Shown: positions 5,862 to 14,615, numbered from the stretch's first letter. The stretch: DNA of 16,477 bases from Pyramidobacter sp. (GCA_016286835.1 JAEEUD010000008.1:1-16477), one strand, 5' to 3'. Numbers and translations: made by a program. Notes: generated from the letters alone by a model not told the origin.

Positions 5862-7784
5862 ATGACTAAAAGAAAACTCGATGGTGTCATCTCCAAGGCA
5901 TTATGGCTTTATGTGCTGCTGATGGGGATCTTCCATCTTTACACTGCAATTTTTGGCGCGTTCGAAGCTTATCTGCAGCGAGCGATCCACCTGACTTGGG
6001 TCCTGCCAATGGTTTACGTTGTCTACCCCATGTTTGAGAGCAAGGATAAAAAGCCCAAAACTTCAGTCGCATGGTACGACTGGATTTTAGCGATTGTATC
6101 GACAATCCCTGGATTCTATATCATGTTCAACTACAATGAGATTGTCGAACGCATGGCCGGCGTTGACGAAGTGACCATGATCCAGCTTGTGCTCGGTACG
6201 ATCATCATTCTCACGCTGATTGAAGCTACGCGCAGAGCCGTCGGCTTCCCGATCATCCTCGTCTCGCTGGCATTCATGAGCTACTGCATGTACTACCAGA
6301 TGACCGACATTGCCACGCAGAACGGTCTCACCTCAATTTCCGAAAACTTCTGGCTGTGCTTCAAAGAGGCCTATAAGCAGCTTGTCGAGGAGATGTATCT
6401 GCTTGACGAAGGTATCTATTCTTCGTCGCTCGGCGTCTCCGCGACAATAGTCATGATCTTCCTGATCTTCGGCGGATTCCTTGAGAACAGCGGCGTCGGC
6501 GAATATTTCATGGAGTTCGCTCAGGCATTCACCGGCACGCAGGCCGGCGGCCCCGCTAAGATCGCCGTCGTCAGCTCGTGTCTGTTCGGTTCAATCTCCG
6601 GTTCGGCCGTCGCCAATGTGTACGGAACAGGAACTTTCACGATCCCGCTGATGAAACGCATCGGCTACAAACCTTACTTTGCAGGTGCGGTCGAAGCCGT
6701 CGCCAGCTCAGGCGGCCAGATCATGCCGCCTGTCATGGGAGCTGGCGCGTTTGTCATGGCTTCGTTCCTGAACGTGCAGTTCAGCAAGGTCGTTATCGCC
6801 GCGTTACTGCCCGCTCTGCTCTACTACGCCGCCGTTCTTGTGATGATCCACCTGACAGCCAAGCGCGACGGACTCAAAGGTTTGAATGAGGACGAACTTC
6901 CGAAGAAATCGGACGTGCTCAAACGCATCTATATGATGTCGCCGATCGTTTTGCTCGTTGTCCTCCTTCTCATTGGTTTCACCGCACAGAAATCAGCCGC
7001 TTGGGGCATCGTGCTCGCATGGCTCGTTTCTCTGCCCAATCCAAAGCGTCGTATGGGGCCTGTTGGTATCCTCAAAGCAATCCACGACGGCGCTAAAGGC
7101 ATCCCTGTCGTCTGCACTGCGTGCGCTTCCGCTGGCTTTGTTCTTGGTGCGGTTGCACTCTCAGGCATCGGTCCCAAGATCGTCAGCGCTGTTCTTTCCG
7201 TATCCGGTGGTGTTCCTGTCCTCACGCTGATCCTGATTGCCATTGTCTGTCTGATCCTCGGTATGGGACTGCCCACAACGAGTGCCTATATCCTCGCGGC
7301 TTCACTCAGTGTTCCTGCCCTTGGTCAACTTCATTTCGACCCGATGGCCGCACACATGTTCGTATTCTACTACGCGATCATTTCCAACATAACACCGCCC
7401 GTCGCGTTGGCTGCATATGCAGCTGCGTCGATCGCCGAAGATTCGCCAAACAGGACAGGCTGGGCCGCATGCAGCCTTGGTTTCCTTGCCTTCGTCATTC
7501 CCTTTGCGTTCTGCTATGATACGGGCCTGCTGTTCCAGCTCGATTGGCTGCACAACATCATCTCCATTCTCAGCGGCGTCGCGCTCGTGTTCGGCGTGGG
7601 ATTCAGCTTTACGGGTTATTGCGGAGGAAAACTCCCCCTCTGGATCCGCGTTCTTTTCGTCGCCGCCGGCCTCGGCGCAATGTGGAAGAGTCCGATCATC
7701 TCTATGTCGAGCTCTGCTGTGATCGTCGCGCTCTATTTCTTCTGCCAGAAAATGTATGTCAACAAAGCTTCGGTTACAGCCTAG
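5862..7784 (+). CDS. TRAP transporter permease, fused small and large subunits
   Basis: This inner-membrane permease works with the TAXI receptor upstream. It imports solute, driven by an ion gradient. At 640 residues it is the fused form: an N-terminal DctQ-like part with about four membrane segments (roughly 10-165) joined to a DctM-like part (roughly 180-635). Numerous hydrophobic segments are visible throughout. DctM signatures are GSISGSAVANVYGTG (243-257), GGQIMPPVMGAGAF (284-297), GMGLPTTSAYI (467-477) and SNITPPVALAAYAAA (508-522). A charged loop (333-357) separates two membrane blocks. Fused permeases are the norm for TAXI-type systems. The start follows the receptor stop by 121 nt, a stretch holding the hairpin at 5775-5801. 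The gene ends at a bidirectional terminator. Confidence 0.95.
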   Translation: MTKRKLDGVISKALWLYVLLMGIFHLYTAIFGAFEAYLQRAIHLTWVLPMVYVVYPMFESKDKKPKTSVAWYDWILAIVSTIPGFYIMFNYNEIVERMAGVDEVTMIQLVLGTIIILTLIEATRRAVGFPIILVSLAFMSYCMYYQMTDIATQNGLTSISENFWLCFKEAYKQLVEEMYLLDEGIYSSSLGVSATIVMIFLIFGGFLENSGVGEYFMEFAQAFTGTQAGGPAKIAVVSSCLFGSISGSAVANVYGTGTFTIPLMKRIGYKPYFAGAVEAVASSGGQIMPPVMGAGAFVMASFLNVQFSKVVIAALLPALLYYAAVLVMIHLTAKRDGLKGLNEDELPKKSDVLKRIYMMSPIVLLVVLLLIGFTAQKSAAWGIVLAWLVSLPNPKRRMGPVGILKAIHDGAKGIPVVCTACASAGFVLGAVALSGIGPKIVSAVLSVSGGVPVLTLILIAIVCLILGMGLPTTSAYILAASLSVPALGQLHFDPMAAHMFVFYYAIISNITPPVALAAYAAASIAEDSPNRTGWAACSLGFLAFVIPFAFCYDTGLLFQLDWLHNIISILSGVALVFGVGFSFTGYCGGKLPLWIRVLFVAAGLGAMWKSPIISMSSSAVIVALYFFCQKMYVNKASVTA

Positions 7785-7792
7785 AGACTGTT

Positions 7793-7834
7793 AAAAAAGA
7801 CGCTCTGTCCAAACAGACAGAGCGTCTTTTTATT
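7793..7834. terminator. bidirectional terminator between TRAP permease and hup
   Basis: GACGCTCTGTC (7799-7809) and GACAGAGCGTC (7816-7826) form a perfect 11-bp stem with a 6-nt loop. It is flanked by A6 (7793-7798) on the left and T5 plus ATT (7827-7834) on the right. Both the plus-strand permease transcript and the minus-strand hup transcript therefore end in a stem plus U-run. Confidence 0.9.
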
Positions 7835-7855
7835 GCTTCTGAATTATTCTTGTTA

Positions 7856-8131
7856 TTAGCAGACTTTGTCCTTAAGACCTTTGCCGGGACGGAAAACGGG
7901 GACTTTCTTCGCAGGAATCTCAATAGTCTTGCTGGGATCCTGCGGATTGCGGCCCATACGGGCAGCGCGCTCACGAACTTCGAACGAGCCGAAACCGACA
8001 AGCTGCACCTTATCGCCGGCTGCAAGCGCACCTTCGATTGCGGCAAACACGGCGGAAACGGCATCAGCGGCCACTTTCTTCGTCACGTTCGCGTTTTCGG
8101 CCACAGCGTTGACAAGCTCAACTTTCGTCAT
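7856..8131 (-). CDS. hup: HU-family nucleoid DNA-binding protein
   Basis: HU dimers bend and compact DNA and assist replication, repair and transcription. The 91-residue product is full length for HU. It begins [12 protein letters not shown] and has the core motif [19 protein letters not shown] (47-65). The DNA-binding beta-arm follows, and the C-terminal strand [16 protein letters not shown] includes the conserved FRPGK. The ATG at 8131 is set by AAGGAGG (8147-8141) at 9 nt. IHF subunits are close relatives, but this sequence is more HU-like and no second subunit gene is nearby. The gene lies 97 nt after der on the same strand. A promoter-like sequence overlaps the der stop, so hup is probably expressed on its own in addition to read-through. 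It ends at the bidirectional terminator at 7793-7834. Confidence 0.95.
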   Translation of the reverse strand: MTKVELVNAVAENANVTKKVAADAVSAVFAAIEGALAAGDKVQLVGFGSFEVRERAARMGRNPQDPSKTIEIPAKKVPVFRPGKGLKDKVC

Positions 8132-8202
8132 ATAAAAATGCCTCCTTAAAATGATAAATAAGAATGCGGCCCCGCTAAGAAAACTATTTCGCGAGACAGC
8201 AC

Positions 8203-8232
8203 CATATAATCACAAAATCCCCCACAGGTCAA
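8203..8232 (-). promoter_or_regulatory. probable hup promoter overlapping the der stop codon
   Basis: On the minus strand, TTGACC (8232-8227, five of six consensus bases) is followed 18 bp later by TATATG (8208-8203, four of six). The TGA stop of der is embedded in the -35 element. There is no terminator between der and hup, so this would add to operon read-through. Confidence 0.45.
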
Positions 8233-9560
8233 GACTTTTCGCTATTTCCGTGACTTGTACGCCAGAAAAGACGCAAAGGTACGCCGTCATAATCGCCGGC
8301 TTCGCGGATTTTTTTTGATAGATGGTTCTCGAAGCTTTTCGTGACGATCGAAGCGTCGTTGACGAAAAAGATAAACGTGGGCGGTACGGATGAACTCTGC
8401 GTGCAGTAATAAATACGCAACCTCCGTCCCGTCCCGTCGGTTGGCAAACGGTCAAACGCCAGCATATCGCGGATGATCCGATTCAAAACAGTCGTGCTGA
8501 ATCGCGACTGACGGCGGTCATAGACCTGACCGACAAGATCAAGCAGACGATGAAGTCGTCTGCCGGAAACAGCTGACGTAAACAGGACAGGAGCATGCAG
8601 AACAAAACGGAACTCTTCGCGCAGCTTCGTCTGAACCTCGTCGCCGACTTCAGGCGTGTTCGGCAAAAGATCCCATTTATTGACGACAAGCACGACGCCC
8701 TTGCCGCGCGCAAGGATCTCGTTGACAAGCCGCTGATCCTGTTCGGTCGCAAGTTCACGGGCGTCCATCACAAACACGGCAACGTCGCACTGATCGACGC
8801 TGTCCATTGTGCGCACCGTTGAATAAAACTCAATGTCGTCTCGTATCCGGCTTTTCCGGCGCAGTCCGGCCGTATCAACAATACGGAAACGGCGTCCCTT
8901 GTATTCGATGACAGAATCAATCGAGTCGCGCGTCGTGCCGGGAATATCGCTGACAAGTGAACGCTCGCTTCCCGTAAGAACATTCAGGATGCTCGACTTG
9001 CCCACGTTCGGTCGGCCAACCAGCGCGACTTTAATGGCGTCCTCGTCCACGGGGACTTCGCTCACATTCGCTTCCAGCAACTCACAGGTCTTATCCAGAA
9101 GCGCATCAATATCGCGATTATGGAGCGCGCTCACACCGATCACGGTTTCAAAGCCAAGTGAATAAGCCTCGATCACGTCATCCTCATGAGTAAAATCGTC
9201 GATCTTATTCACGGCCAGGATGACCCTAGAAGAATATGAACGCAGCACCTGAGCAACGTCCTCGTCCATCCAGGTGATCCCCTGTGTGCCGTCTACGACA
9301 AAAATAACGACATCACTTTCTTCAATGGCCTGAAAAATCTGCCCTTTCATGCCTTCCATGATCGGATCCCGGTCTTTCATAAGCAGGCCGCCCGTATCGA
9401 CAACGTAAAAACTCTTCTCTTTCCACGTTACACGCCCGTAAAGTCGATCGCGCGTCACGCCGGGCATGTCATCGACGATCGCCCGACGTTCGCCGATCAT
9501 CCTGTTGAACAGTGAGGACTTACCGACATTGGGGCGTCCTACGATTGATACGATTGCCAT
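8229..9560 (-). CDS. der: ribosome-associated double GTPase Der (EngA)
   Basis: Der is an essential GTPase needed for 50S ribosomal subunit maturation. The product is 443 residues, typical for the family. It has two tandem G domains and a C-terminal KH-like domain (about 350-435). The first G domain shows GRPNVGKS (8-15), DTGG (55-58) and NKID (118-121). The second shows GRPNVGKS (182-189), DTAG (229-232) and NKWD (294-297). An acidic linker near 165-175 joins the two. The ATG at 9560 has AAGGAG (9573-9568) at 7 nt. The gene is last in the long minus-strand operon, 30 nt after priA. There is no terminator before hup. Confidence 0.98.
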   Translation of the reverse strand: MAIVSIVGRPNVGKSSLFNRMIGERRAIVDDMPGVTRDRLYGRVTWKEKSFYVVDTGGLLMKDRDPIMEGMKGQIFQAIEESDVVIFVVDGTQGITWMDEDVAQVLRSYSSRVILAVNKIDDFTHEDDVIEAYSLGFETVIGVSALHNRDIDALLDKTCELLEANVSEVPVDEDAIKVALVGRPNVGKSSILNVLTGSERSLVSDIPGTTRDSIDSVIEYKGRRFRIVDTAGLRRKSRIRDDIEFYSTVRTMDSVDQCDVAVFVMDARELATEQDQRLVNEILARGKGVVLVVNKWDLLPNTPEVGDEVQTKLREEFRFVLHAPVLFTSAVSGRRLHRLLDLVGQVYDRRQSRFSTTVLNRIIRDMLAFDRLPTDGTGRRLRIYYCTQSSSVPPTFIFFVNDASIVTKSFENHLSKKIREAGDYDGVPLRLFWRTSHGNSEKS

Positions 9561-9590
9561 AGTGATACTCCTTCGCAGTGTGGACGCTCG

Positions 9591-11381
9591 TCAGTCAGAC
9601 CACACTTCAATGCGCGGAAATCCGAACCGCGAGCGGTTAATCATGAAATAACGTTCCAAATAGTGACGCAGCTTGGCCATTTGCGGCGTAAAAACGGTAA
9701 ATATCCGTCCGTTCCCTGGCCAAAGCGTGTTAAAACCAGCCTCGTCAAGCTCAAAAAGAAGATCTTCGCAACTGCCCCACCCCAAAGGTGCCTCAAACTC
9801 GACCAGATGCGTGCAGGGAGGGAAACCGAGGCTCATCCGTTCCTTCAATTCAGAGTTCCAGAAATAATGCCAGCCTGCCTGTAAACCGACAATCCAAGGC
9901 TGAGAAAATCGGCGGGTCTGAAGCAGTACTTCGCGCGGCGAAGCGCCTCTCCAACATGACTCCAGCAACATGGAATAGGCGTAAAAGCGCGACATGTAAC
10001 TTGGTCTGCGAGCCTCAGCATCAGCATCAAGCCAGGCAATCAACGCTGGAGAGAGAGAATCGAGCAAAGTCAGCGCACGGCGCGAACCCAGTACAAGCCC
10101 GCCTTCTTTTTTGAGGACAGCTATCCTTTTGCGTGCTTCAGTCAGGTTGGCAGGATCGTCGCCATGCCACATCACGACAGGCCGTCCGTTCAGCAGATTT
10201 TCTGCGGTGGATCGGATCAGTTCAAGTCCCGGCAAACTGCCCTCAAGGATACGTCCGCCACAGTTTGAGCAATAATCAGGCGCGCTCATTTTACTCCCGC
10301 ACACCGGACAGCGCAGTCTTCCCTTTTCCATCACAAAAGGAGTTCCGCAACGAGCACAGATGATCGGCTGACCGCAATCGGCACAGCGAATCTCGCCGCT
10401 AATGCCGCGTCTGTCTAAAATCCAGAAAACGCAGCTGCCAGTGCTGACGTGACGTACAGTTTCGGAAATCAGCAAGTCAGACAAGGGCAACGGAAATTGC
10501 ACGCCCTGATACTGTAAATGTGAAGCAACATTCATGTCGATCACACGAATGACTGCATTTTCCTGACTGCGCTTTTCTTCAGGTGCAAATCCCGAAAAAA
10601 CTCGAGAAGACGGCAATCGTCCCCCAAGGATCAGACGTCCGCACAATTCTCTCGACCTTGCGGCAGCAAAACTGCGCAGTGAAAATACAGGCTGCGACTG
10701 GGATCTCCAGGAAAGACTGGCTTCCTCCTCGACGATGATCTGAGCTTTCTGTCGCAGGGGGGCGGCCGCTGCTCCGGGACCGCCGACGATCACCGGCCGA
10801 TCCGCAGTAAGCACGTTTCTCCACGCTTTCATCATCGCCTGTGCGTTTGACACTGGCCAGAGAATCAGACGTTCTTTAGGAATAACGCCTATCAGGCTTT
10901 TATGGAACCGCTTAGCCTGATCCCGCTCAGGAAACAGAACAAGTGCGCCTGCCCTTGCCGTGCGTACTTGTTCGCGATAAAACTGCAAGCGTTCAGACTC
11001 GTTATAACGATAGAAAAAATCTGTGGTTCCCGACTCGTTGCCCTGTGATGCTAAACAGTACGGCGGAAAGGGCTCTCCGCGCCAGAACGACGACGGCAAC
11101 AAGGTACGAAGCACATCAGCCGTAGAGCAGAGAAAAGCGCTCGCGACAATTCGCGCAGCATTAATATAATCTGCGGGGAGCACAGGATCTGTGTCGATGA
11201 CAGCAGAAATATGCCGCGTCCCCGCCGGAGGCGGTTCATATTCAAAGCCTACGCACAGTCCTACGCGTTCACCTCTTCCCATTGGAACAAGAACTCTTTC
11301 CCCGGCGGCACAGACTACATCGCTTTCATACGTAAGCTCATGCCACCAAGGACCGGGAATGAGGACTTTTAAAAAAGACAT
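9591..11381 (-). CDS. priA: PriA-like primosomal protein N', helicase motifs lost
   Basis: PriA recognises stalled forks and reloads the replisome. This 596-residue protein is shorter than typical PriA (about 730-800) but keeps its outline. It has an N-terminal 3'-end-binding domain starting VLIPGPWW with RVLVPMGRGERVG (29-41), and a zinc-binding region with eight cysteines at 333, 336, 342, 345, 358, 361, 371 and 374. The C-terminal domain contains ERMSLGFPPCTHLVEFEAP (514-532). ATPase motifs are gone: no GxGKT Walker A is present, the DEEH box reads EEEA (218-221), the GSATPS-like site reads GGRLPSS, and neither the KGHDF nor the QVAGRAGR motif is present. The frame is intact and in operon context, so I call a functional, non-helicase PriA rather than a pseudogene. 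Actinobacterial PriA proteins are a known parallel. The start lies 15 nt after rpoZ, with only a weak Shine-Dalgarno. Confidence 0.9.
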   Translation of the reverse strand: MSFLKVLIPGPWWHELTYESDVVCAAGERVLVPMGRGERVGLCVGFEYEPPPAGTRHISAVIDTDPVLPADYINAARIVASAFLCSTADVLRTLLPSSFWRGEPFPPYCLASQGNESGTTDFFYRYNESERLQFYREQVRTARAGALVLFPERDQAKRFHKSLIGVIPKERLILWPVSNAQAMMKAWRNVLTADRPVIVGGPGAAAAPLRQKAQIIVEEEASLSWRSQSQPVFSLRSFAAARSRELCGRLILGGRLPSSRVFSGFAPEEKRSQENAVIRVIDMNVASHLQYQGVQFPLPLSDLLISETVRHVSTGSCVFWILDRRGISGEIRCADCGQPIICARCGTPFVMEKGRLRCPVCGSKMSAPDYCSNCGGRILEGSLPGLELIRSTAENLLNGRPVVMWHGDDPANLTEARKRIAVLKKEGGLVLGSRRALTLLDSLSPALIAWLDADAEARRPSYMSRFYAYSMLLESCWRGASPREVLLQTRRFSQPWIVGLQAGWHYFWNSELKERMSLGFPPCTHLVEFEAPLGWGSCEDLLFELDEAGFNTLWPGNGRIFTVFTPQMAKLRHYLERYFMINRSRFGFPRIEVWSD

Positions 11382-11396
11382 TCTTCAAGTAGGAAT

Positions 11397-11720
11397 TTAT
11401 TCCTGTGAAGGCTGCGCAACAGTATTTTCTTGGCTGTCAAAATCAACGTCCGGAGTCTTTGTCTCTGTTTCGTTTTCTAGCTCATTTTCGATCGCGTCGG
11501 CAACAGTCTCGTGTTGAAGCTGGACTTGAACGTTGCCCGCTTCCATATCAGCAAGCGCCATCGAAATCGCTTTTTCGTCGGGATCGCCGCTGCCCAAGCC
11601 GGCCTTGCTGCCTTTCATCTCACTGATTTGAAGTGCGCGCCGAGCGACGACAGACGTAAGAAGGTACTTATTATGGACGTTGACGTTGTCCATGATCGTA
11701 TTGAGATTATAAAAATTCAT
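11397..11720 (-). CDS. rpoZ: RNA polymerase omega subunit
   Basis: Omega supports folding and assembly of the beta' subunit in RNA polymerase. The 107-residue product has the core omega pattern: NKYLLTSVVARRALQI (17-32) with the conserved ARRA, then an AISMALADMEAGNVQV segment (51-66) matching the K/AL.EI..G block. The last 40 residues or so form an acidic, low-complexity tail rich in E, T, N and D, longer than the compact omegas of many bacteria. The ATG at 11720 has AAGGAG (11735-11730) 9 nt upstream. The gene follows gmk by 17 nt and precedes priA by 15 nt; gmk-rpoZ adjacency is common and supports the call. Confidence 0.9.
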   Translation of the reverse strand: MNFYNLNTIMDNVNVHNKYLLTSVVARRALQISEMKGSKAGLGSGDPDEKAISMALADMEAGNVQVQLQHETVADAIENELENETETKTPDVDFDSQENTVAQPSQE

Positions 11721-11737
11721 CGTTTTCCTCTCCTTGA

Positions 11738-12337
11738 CTAAACTTTACGCCTGTGACGACGGACGATTTCTACGACTTGCGCGACTGCGTCATCGAGATC
11801 ACCATTGACGACTTTGTAATCATACAGATCTTGCTGTTTGATTTCATACCTAGCGGTCGCAAGACGCTGCAGGATCTTTTCCTCCGACAATTTATTTTCG
11901 GTTTGGGCGTCATTACGCTTACGAAGACGGTCTTCAAGCACTTCAAACGAGGGCGGAAGAAGGAAGATTGCGATCGCTTCGGGATAAAGCTGTTTGATTT
12001 GTTTCATACCCTGTACTTCGATATCAAGGACAACGTCGATCCCCTGCTCACGAGGCGGCAGTACCTCCGATTTTAACGTTCCGTAACTGCCGCTGCTGTA
12101 TACAGCGTGTTCAAGAAAATCTTCCGCCGCGACATGCGCCGCGAATTCATCGTTCGTGACAAAATGATACTTCACGCCGTCAGGCTTATCATCTGCTCTG
12201 ACATCGCGCGTCGTCAGAGACACCGAGAACTTCAATCCCGGTTCGGCCTCCAACAAACGTTCCACGATTGTGGTTTTTCCTACACCGCTTGGACCGGAAA
12301 TGATAAAAATCGTTCCCATATTATTCGTCGTCGTCAT
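11738..12337 (-). CDS. gmk: guanylate kinase
   Basis: Gmk phosphorylates GMP to GDP with ATP in the cytoplasm. The 199-residue product is usual in length. The P-loop is GPSGVGKT (15-22), and the GMP-binding part includes SLTTRDVR. A lid follows, and then [13 protein letters not shown], the family's nucleotide-kinase core strand. I chose the ATG at 12337, with AAGGAG (12352-12347) 9 nt upstream. The frame is open upstream to 12403 but that stretch is not family-like. The chosen start overlaps the end of remA by 17 nt, which implies translational coupling. The gene is followed by rpoZ after 17 nt. Confidence 0.95.
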   Translation of the reverse strand: MTTTNNMGTIFIISGPSGVGKTTIVERLLEAEPGLKFSVSLTTRDVRADDKPDGVKYHFVTNDEFAAHVAAEDFLEHAVYSSGSYGTLKSEVLPPREQGIDVVLDIEVQGMKQIKQLYPEAIAIFLLPPSFEVLEDRLRKRNDAQTENKLSEEKILQRLATARYEIKQQDLYDYKVVNGDLDDAVAQVVEIVRRHRRKV

Positions 12338-12587
12338 CTTCACTGTCTCCTTCCGAAATCCGGTTGACGATCGTTTCCGGCTGAATTGCCGACAAAAGTA
12401 CATGATTACTGTCCGTCACGATGATGGCGCGCGTCTTGCGTCCTTTCGTCGCATCGATCAGACGCCCCGCATCGCGCGCTTCCTCTTTGAGACGTTTCAC
12501 GGGCGAGGATGACGGCTGGATGATCGCGACAATGCGCTCGGCGACGATCATGTTACCAAAACCGACATGAACAAGCGTACTGGTCAT
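12321..12587 (-). CDS. remA: RemA/DUF370 DNA-binding regulator
   Basis: DUF370 proteins are small oligomeric DNA-binding regulators. RemA of Bacillus subtilis activates biofilm-matrix and osmoprotection genes; the role here is unknown. The 88-residue product carries the family pattern [15 protein letters not shown] (8-22), SSSPVKRL (27-34), the invariant-looking [20 protein letters not shown] (44-63) and [10 protein letters not shown]. The last ten residues ([10 protein letters not shown]) are an acidic tail. I chose the ATG at 12587, because GTGGAG lies 5 nt upstream. A GTG at 12593 would overlap that site and give MI before the same methionine. The gene starts 2 nt after the yicC stop and overlaps gmk, so translation of all three is probably linked. 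remA beside gmk is a common arrangement. Confidence 0.9.
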   Translation of the reverse strand: MTSTLVHVGFGNMIVAERIVAIIQPSSSPVKRLKEEARDAGRLIDATKGRKTRAIIVTDSNHVLLSAIQPETIVNRISEGDSEDDDDE

Positions 12588-12589
12588 GA

Positions 12590-13471
12590 TCACTCCACGT
12601 TCTGGATCTGCTCGCGAATCCGTTCAAGCAGAGTTTTTCCATCGACAACGAGCCAGCGGAGATCGGTGCTTGCCGATTTCGAGCCCATGGTGTTGATTTC
12701 TCTGTTCATTTCCTGAACAAGAAAATCAAGTTTGCGGCCGACAGTTCCGCCGTTTTGAAGCAGTTTCCTAAACTGTGACGTATGACTGGCAGAACGCGTC
12801 AGTTCCTCGGAAATATCCCACTTATCGGCAAGGATGACAAGTTCCTGTGCGAGCCGTGCGGGATCTGTCTCATACCCAAGTTGAGCGATCGTTTTTGTAA
12901 CACGTTCGCGGTAATCATGAAAGACGTTCTGTGAAATCTCCTGCCAGCGTGCACTGATCTTATTTAGAAGCTCGTCATACCCGTCAAGATTGCGTGAAAT
13001 GTCGACGTTCAAAGCCTCCCCTTCGACGCTGCGCATCTCATTCAGTCCGTCAAGCGCGATGTTCAGCTGTTCACTCAGCGCACCCTGCAGCTCGTCTTCG
13101 GTGCGATCTTTCAACGAGGAGGCTTCGCAGACACCAGGAAGTTGAAGCAAGCCCGTCAGTTCAGGAATAGGACCGCCGAGTTCAGTATGAAGCTTCATGA
13201 CCGCTTCATAATAGTCGCGAAGCACCGTCACGTTGAGACGGTCGCGCATTAATGTATCGGCCCATTTTACCTCAGCCCGAACCGTGACTTTGCCACGTGC
13301 AAGACGGCCGCGCACGGCGTTCTGGATGAGCGGCTCATATCCGGTCAGCTCACGGTCGACGCGCACGTTCAACTCCAAATAGCGCGAGTTGACGCTGGAT
13401 ATTTCAACAGAAAGAACACCCCAAGGGTAATCTTTTTTTACTCGGTTAAAACCCGTCATACTGTAAAGCAC
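12590..13471 (-). CDS. yicC: YicC-family endoribonuclease
   Basis: YicC proteins are toroidal RNases implicated in RNA decay; Escherichia coli YicC helps degrade certain small RNAs. The 293-residue product is of normal length. It begins [11 protein letters not shown], matching the conserved SMTGFG-type N-terminus. It continues with SVNSRYLEL (27-35), a family signature, and ends in the conserved block [18 protein letters not shown] followed by [19 protein letters not shown] chose the GTG at 13471 because AAGGAG (13484-13479) lies 7 nt upstream. The GTG at 13492 lacks a Shine-Dalgarno and would overlap hflX. The gene sits 17 nt after hflX and 2 nt before remA; yicC-remA-gmk-rpoZ is a recurrent order in Gram-positive-type genomes. 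Confidence 0.93.
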   Translation of the reverse strand: MLYSMTGFNRVKKDYPWGVLSVEISSVNSRYLELNVRVDRELTGYEPLIQNAVRGRLARGKVTVRAEVKWADTLMRDRLNVTVLRDYYEAVMKLHTELGGPIPELTGLLQLPGVCEASSLKDRTEDELQGALSEQLNIALDGLNEMRSVEGEALNVDISRNLDGYDELLNKISARWQEISQNVFHDYRERVTKTIAQLGYETDPARLAQELVILADKWDISEELTRSASHTSQFRKLLQNGGTVGRKLDFLVQEMNREINTMGSKSASTDLRWLVVDGKTLLERIREQIQNVE

Positions 13472-13478
13472 GTTATTA

Positions 13479-13484
13479 CTCCTT
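13479..13484 (-). promoter_or_regulatory. Shine-Dalgarno fixing a GTG start for yicC
   Basis: AAGGAG on the minus strand lies 7 nt from the GTG at 13471. It selects this codon over a GTG at 13492 and over an internal ATG at the SMTGF motif. Confidence 0.75.
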
Positions 13485-13488
13485 CCCG

Positions 13489-14562
13489 TCACTCACGGCG
13501 CGGAGAAAGCCAGTCAAAGACGCCCCACAGATCTGAAACGCCGACTCCCGTCAAAGCACTCAGAGCACAAACAGGAATGTTTTCGCCACGAAACTGCTCT
13601 TTAACTCGCGCGACTCTAAACGAACCGGCACGGTCGATTTTGTTGAGCACGATCGTCCGCGGCAATTCGGCGGCGCCGATCTCTTGCAGCGTCATCTGAA
13701 TCACGTCGTACGTCGCAAGAATATCAGGATCATTGATATCCAGAACGATCAACAGCATATCCGCCTGCGTTGCTTCTTCCAGTGTGGCACGGAAAGCAGC
13801 AATCAGTTGCGGCGGCAGTTCGCGAATGAATCCCACCGTATCGGCAAACAGCAGAACACGCCCAGAAGGAGAACGCACAGAACGAACAGCCGTATCCAGG
13901 GTCGCAAAAAGCTGATCGGCGGCGTAGAGTTTTTCATCGCCGCAGAGGCGTTTCAGCAAAGTCGTCTTGCCACTGTTAGTGTAACCGACCAAAGCAATCG
14001 TCGGCACACCGTTGCGACGTCGCTGCTTACGCTGACTGTCGCGGCGGCGGCGGATCTCTTCGAGCTTACGAGAAATATCGACGGCTCGAACCTGGAGCTT
14101 GCGTCGATGGCGCTCAAATTCAGTCTCACCGGGTCCCCGCGTACCGATGCCCGCACCGGCGTTCGACATTTGTCGGCCCAAACCGCGCAAATGCGGTAAT
14201 TCGTAGCGGCAGCGAGCCAGTTCGACCTGCAGCTTTGCCTCGGCCGTCACAGCACGTTTTTCAAAAATCTTGGTGATAACGAGTGCTCTGTCCCAGACCT
14301 CCCGCTCGGTTTTGGCACGAAGGTTGGCAAGCTGTATCGGCGTCAACATGTCATTACAGACGATCAGATCGGCCTGCGAACCTTCCGCAAGCACTTTCAG
14401 CGCCTCGGCCTTGCCGGAGCCGATCAGAAAAGCCGGATCGGGGCGTGCTTTTTTTTGCGTGGACACGGCAACGACTTCAATGTCTAGATTCGCCAGGAGC
14501 AAGCGCAATTCTTCAAGCAAAAGTTCCAGATCATCCCGATCCGGTAGCTGCAATCCCGTCAC
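13489..14562 (-). CDS. hflX: ribosome-rescue GTPase HflX (likely starts further upstream)
   Basis: HflX is a ribosome-associated GTPase that splits stalled or stressed 70S ribosomes. From the GTG at 14562 the product is 357 residues. It has an N-terminal HflX domain with LIGSGKAEAL (46-55), the linker GIGTRGPGETEFE (138-150) and a long basic coiled region (150-185). The G domain follows with GYTNSGKT (193-200), DTVGFIREL (241-249) and NKID (307-310). The GTG has no Shine-Dalgarno and cuts off the conserved first strand. The open frame continues upstream with KERRHAVV directly before TGLQLPD, matching the ERAVLVG pattern of relatives. There is no ATG, GTG or TTG there, but a CTG at 14619 has AGGAG (14632-14628) 8 nt upstream and overlaps the plsC stop. 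I therefore think the true protein is 376 residues from 14619. Confidence 0.93.
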   Translation of the reverse strand: MTGLQLPDRDDLELLLEELRLLLANLDIEVVAVSTQKKARPDPAFLIGSGKAEALKVLAEGSQADLIVCNDMLTPIQLANLRAKTEREVWDRALVITKIFEKRAVTAEAKLQVELARCRYELPHLRGLGRQMSNAGAGIGTRGPGETEFERHRRKLQVRAVDISRKLEEIRRRRDSQRKQRRRNGVPTIALVGYTNSGKTTLLKRLCGDEKLYAADQLFATLDTAVRSVRSPSGRVLLFADTVGFIRELPPQLIAAFRATLEEATQADMLLIVLDINDPDILATYDVIQMTLQEIGAAELPRTIVLNKIDRAGSFRVARVKEQFRGENIPVCALSALTGVGVSDLWGVFDWLSPRRE

Positions 14563-14615
14563 GACAGCATGACGGCGTTCTTTGAGAGGATCTTTAAAGT
14601 CTGGCGGCAGTGAAC

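Noticed and set aside
7544..8149. 201-residue plus-strand open frame running from the permease end through hup
   Set aside because: It crosses the bidirectional terminator at 7793-7834 and is antisense to HU, so it is a by-product of base composition.
9591..11381. priA as a pseudogene
   Set aside because: The frame is uninterrupted, the cysteine pairs and both terminal domains are intact, and the gene keeps tight operon spacing. Decay would be expected to leave stops or frameshifts.
13684..14199. 171-residue plus-strand open frame antisense to hflX
   Set aside because: It contains no domain, and the G-domain motifs on the other strand explain the sequence.
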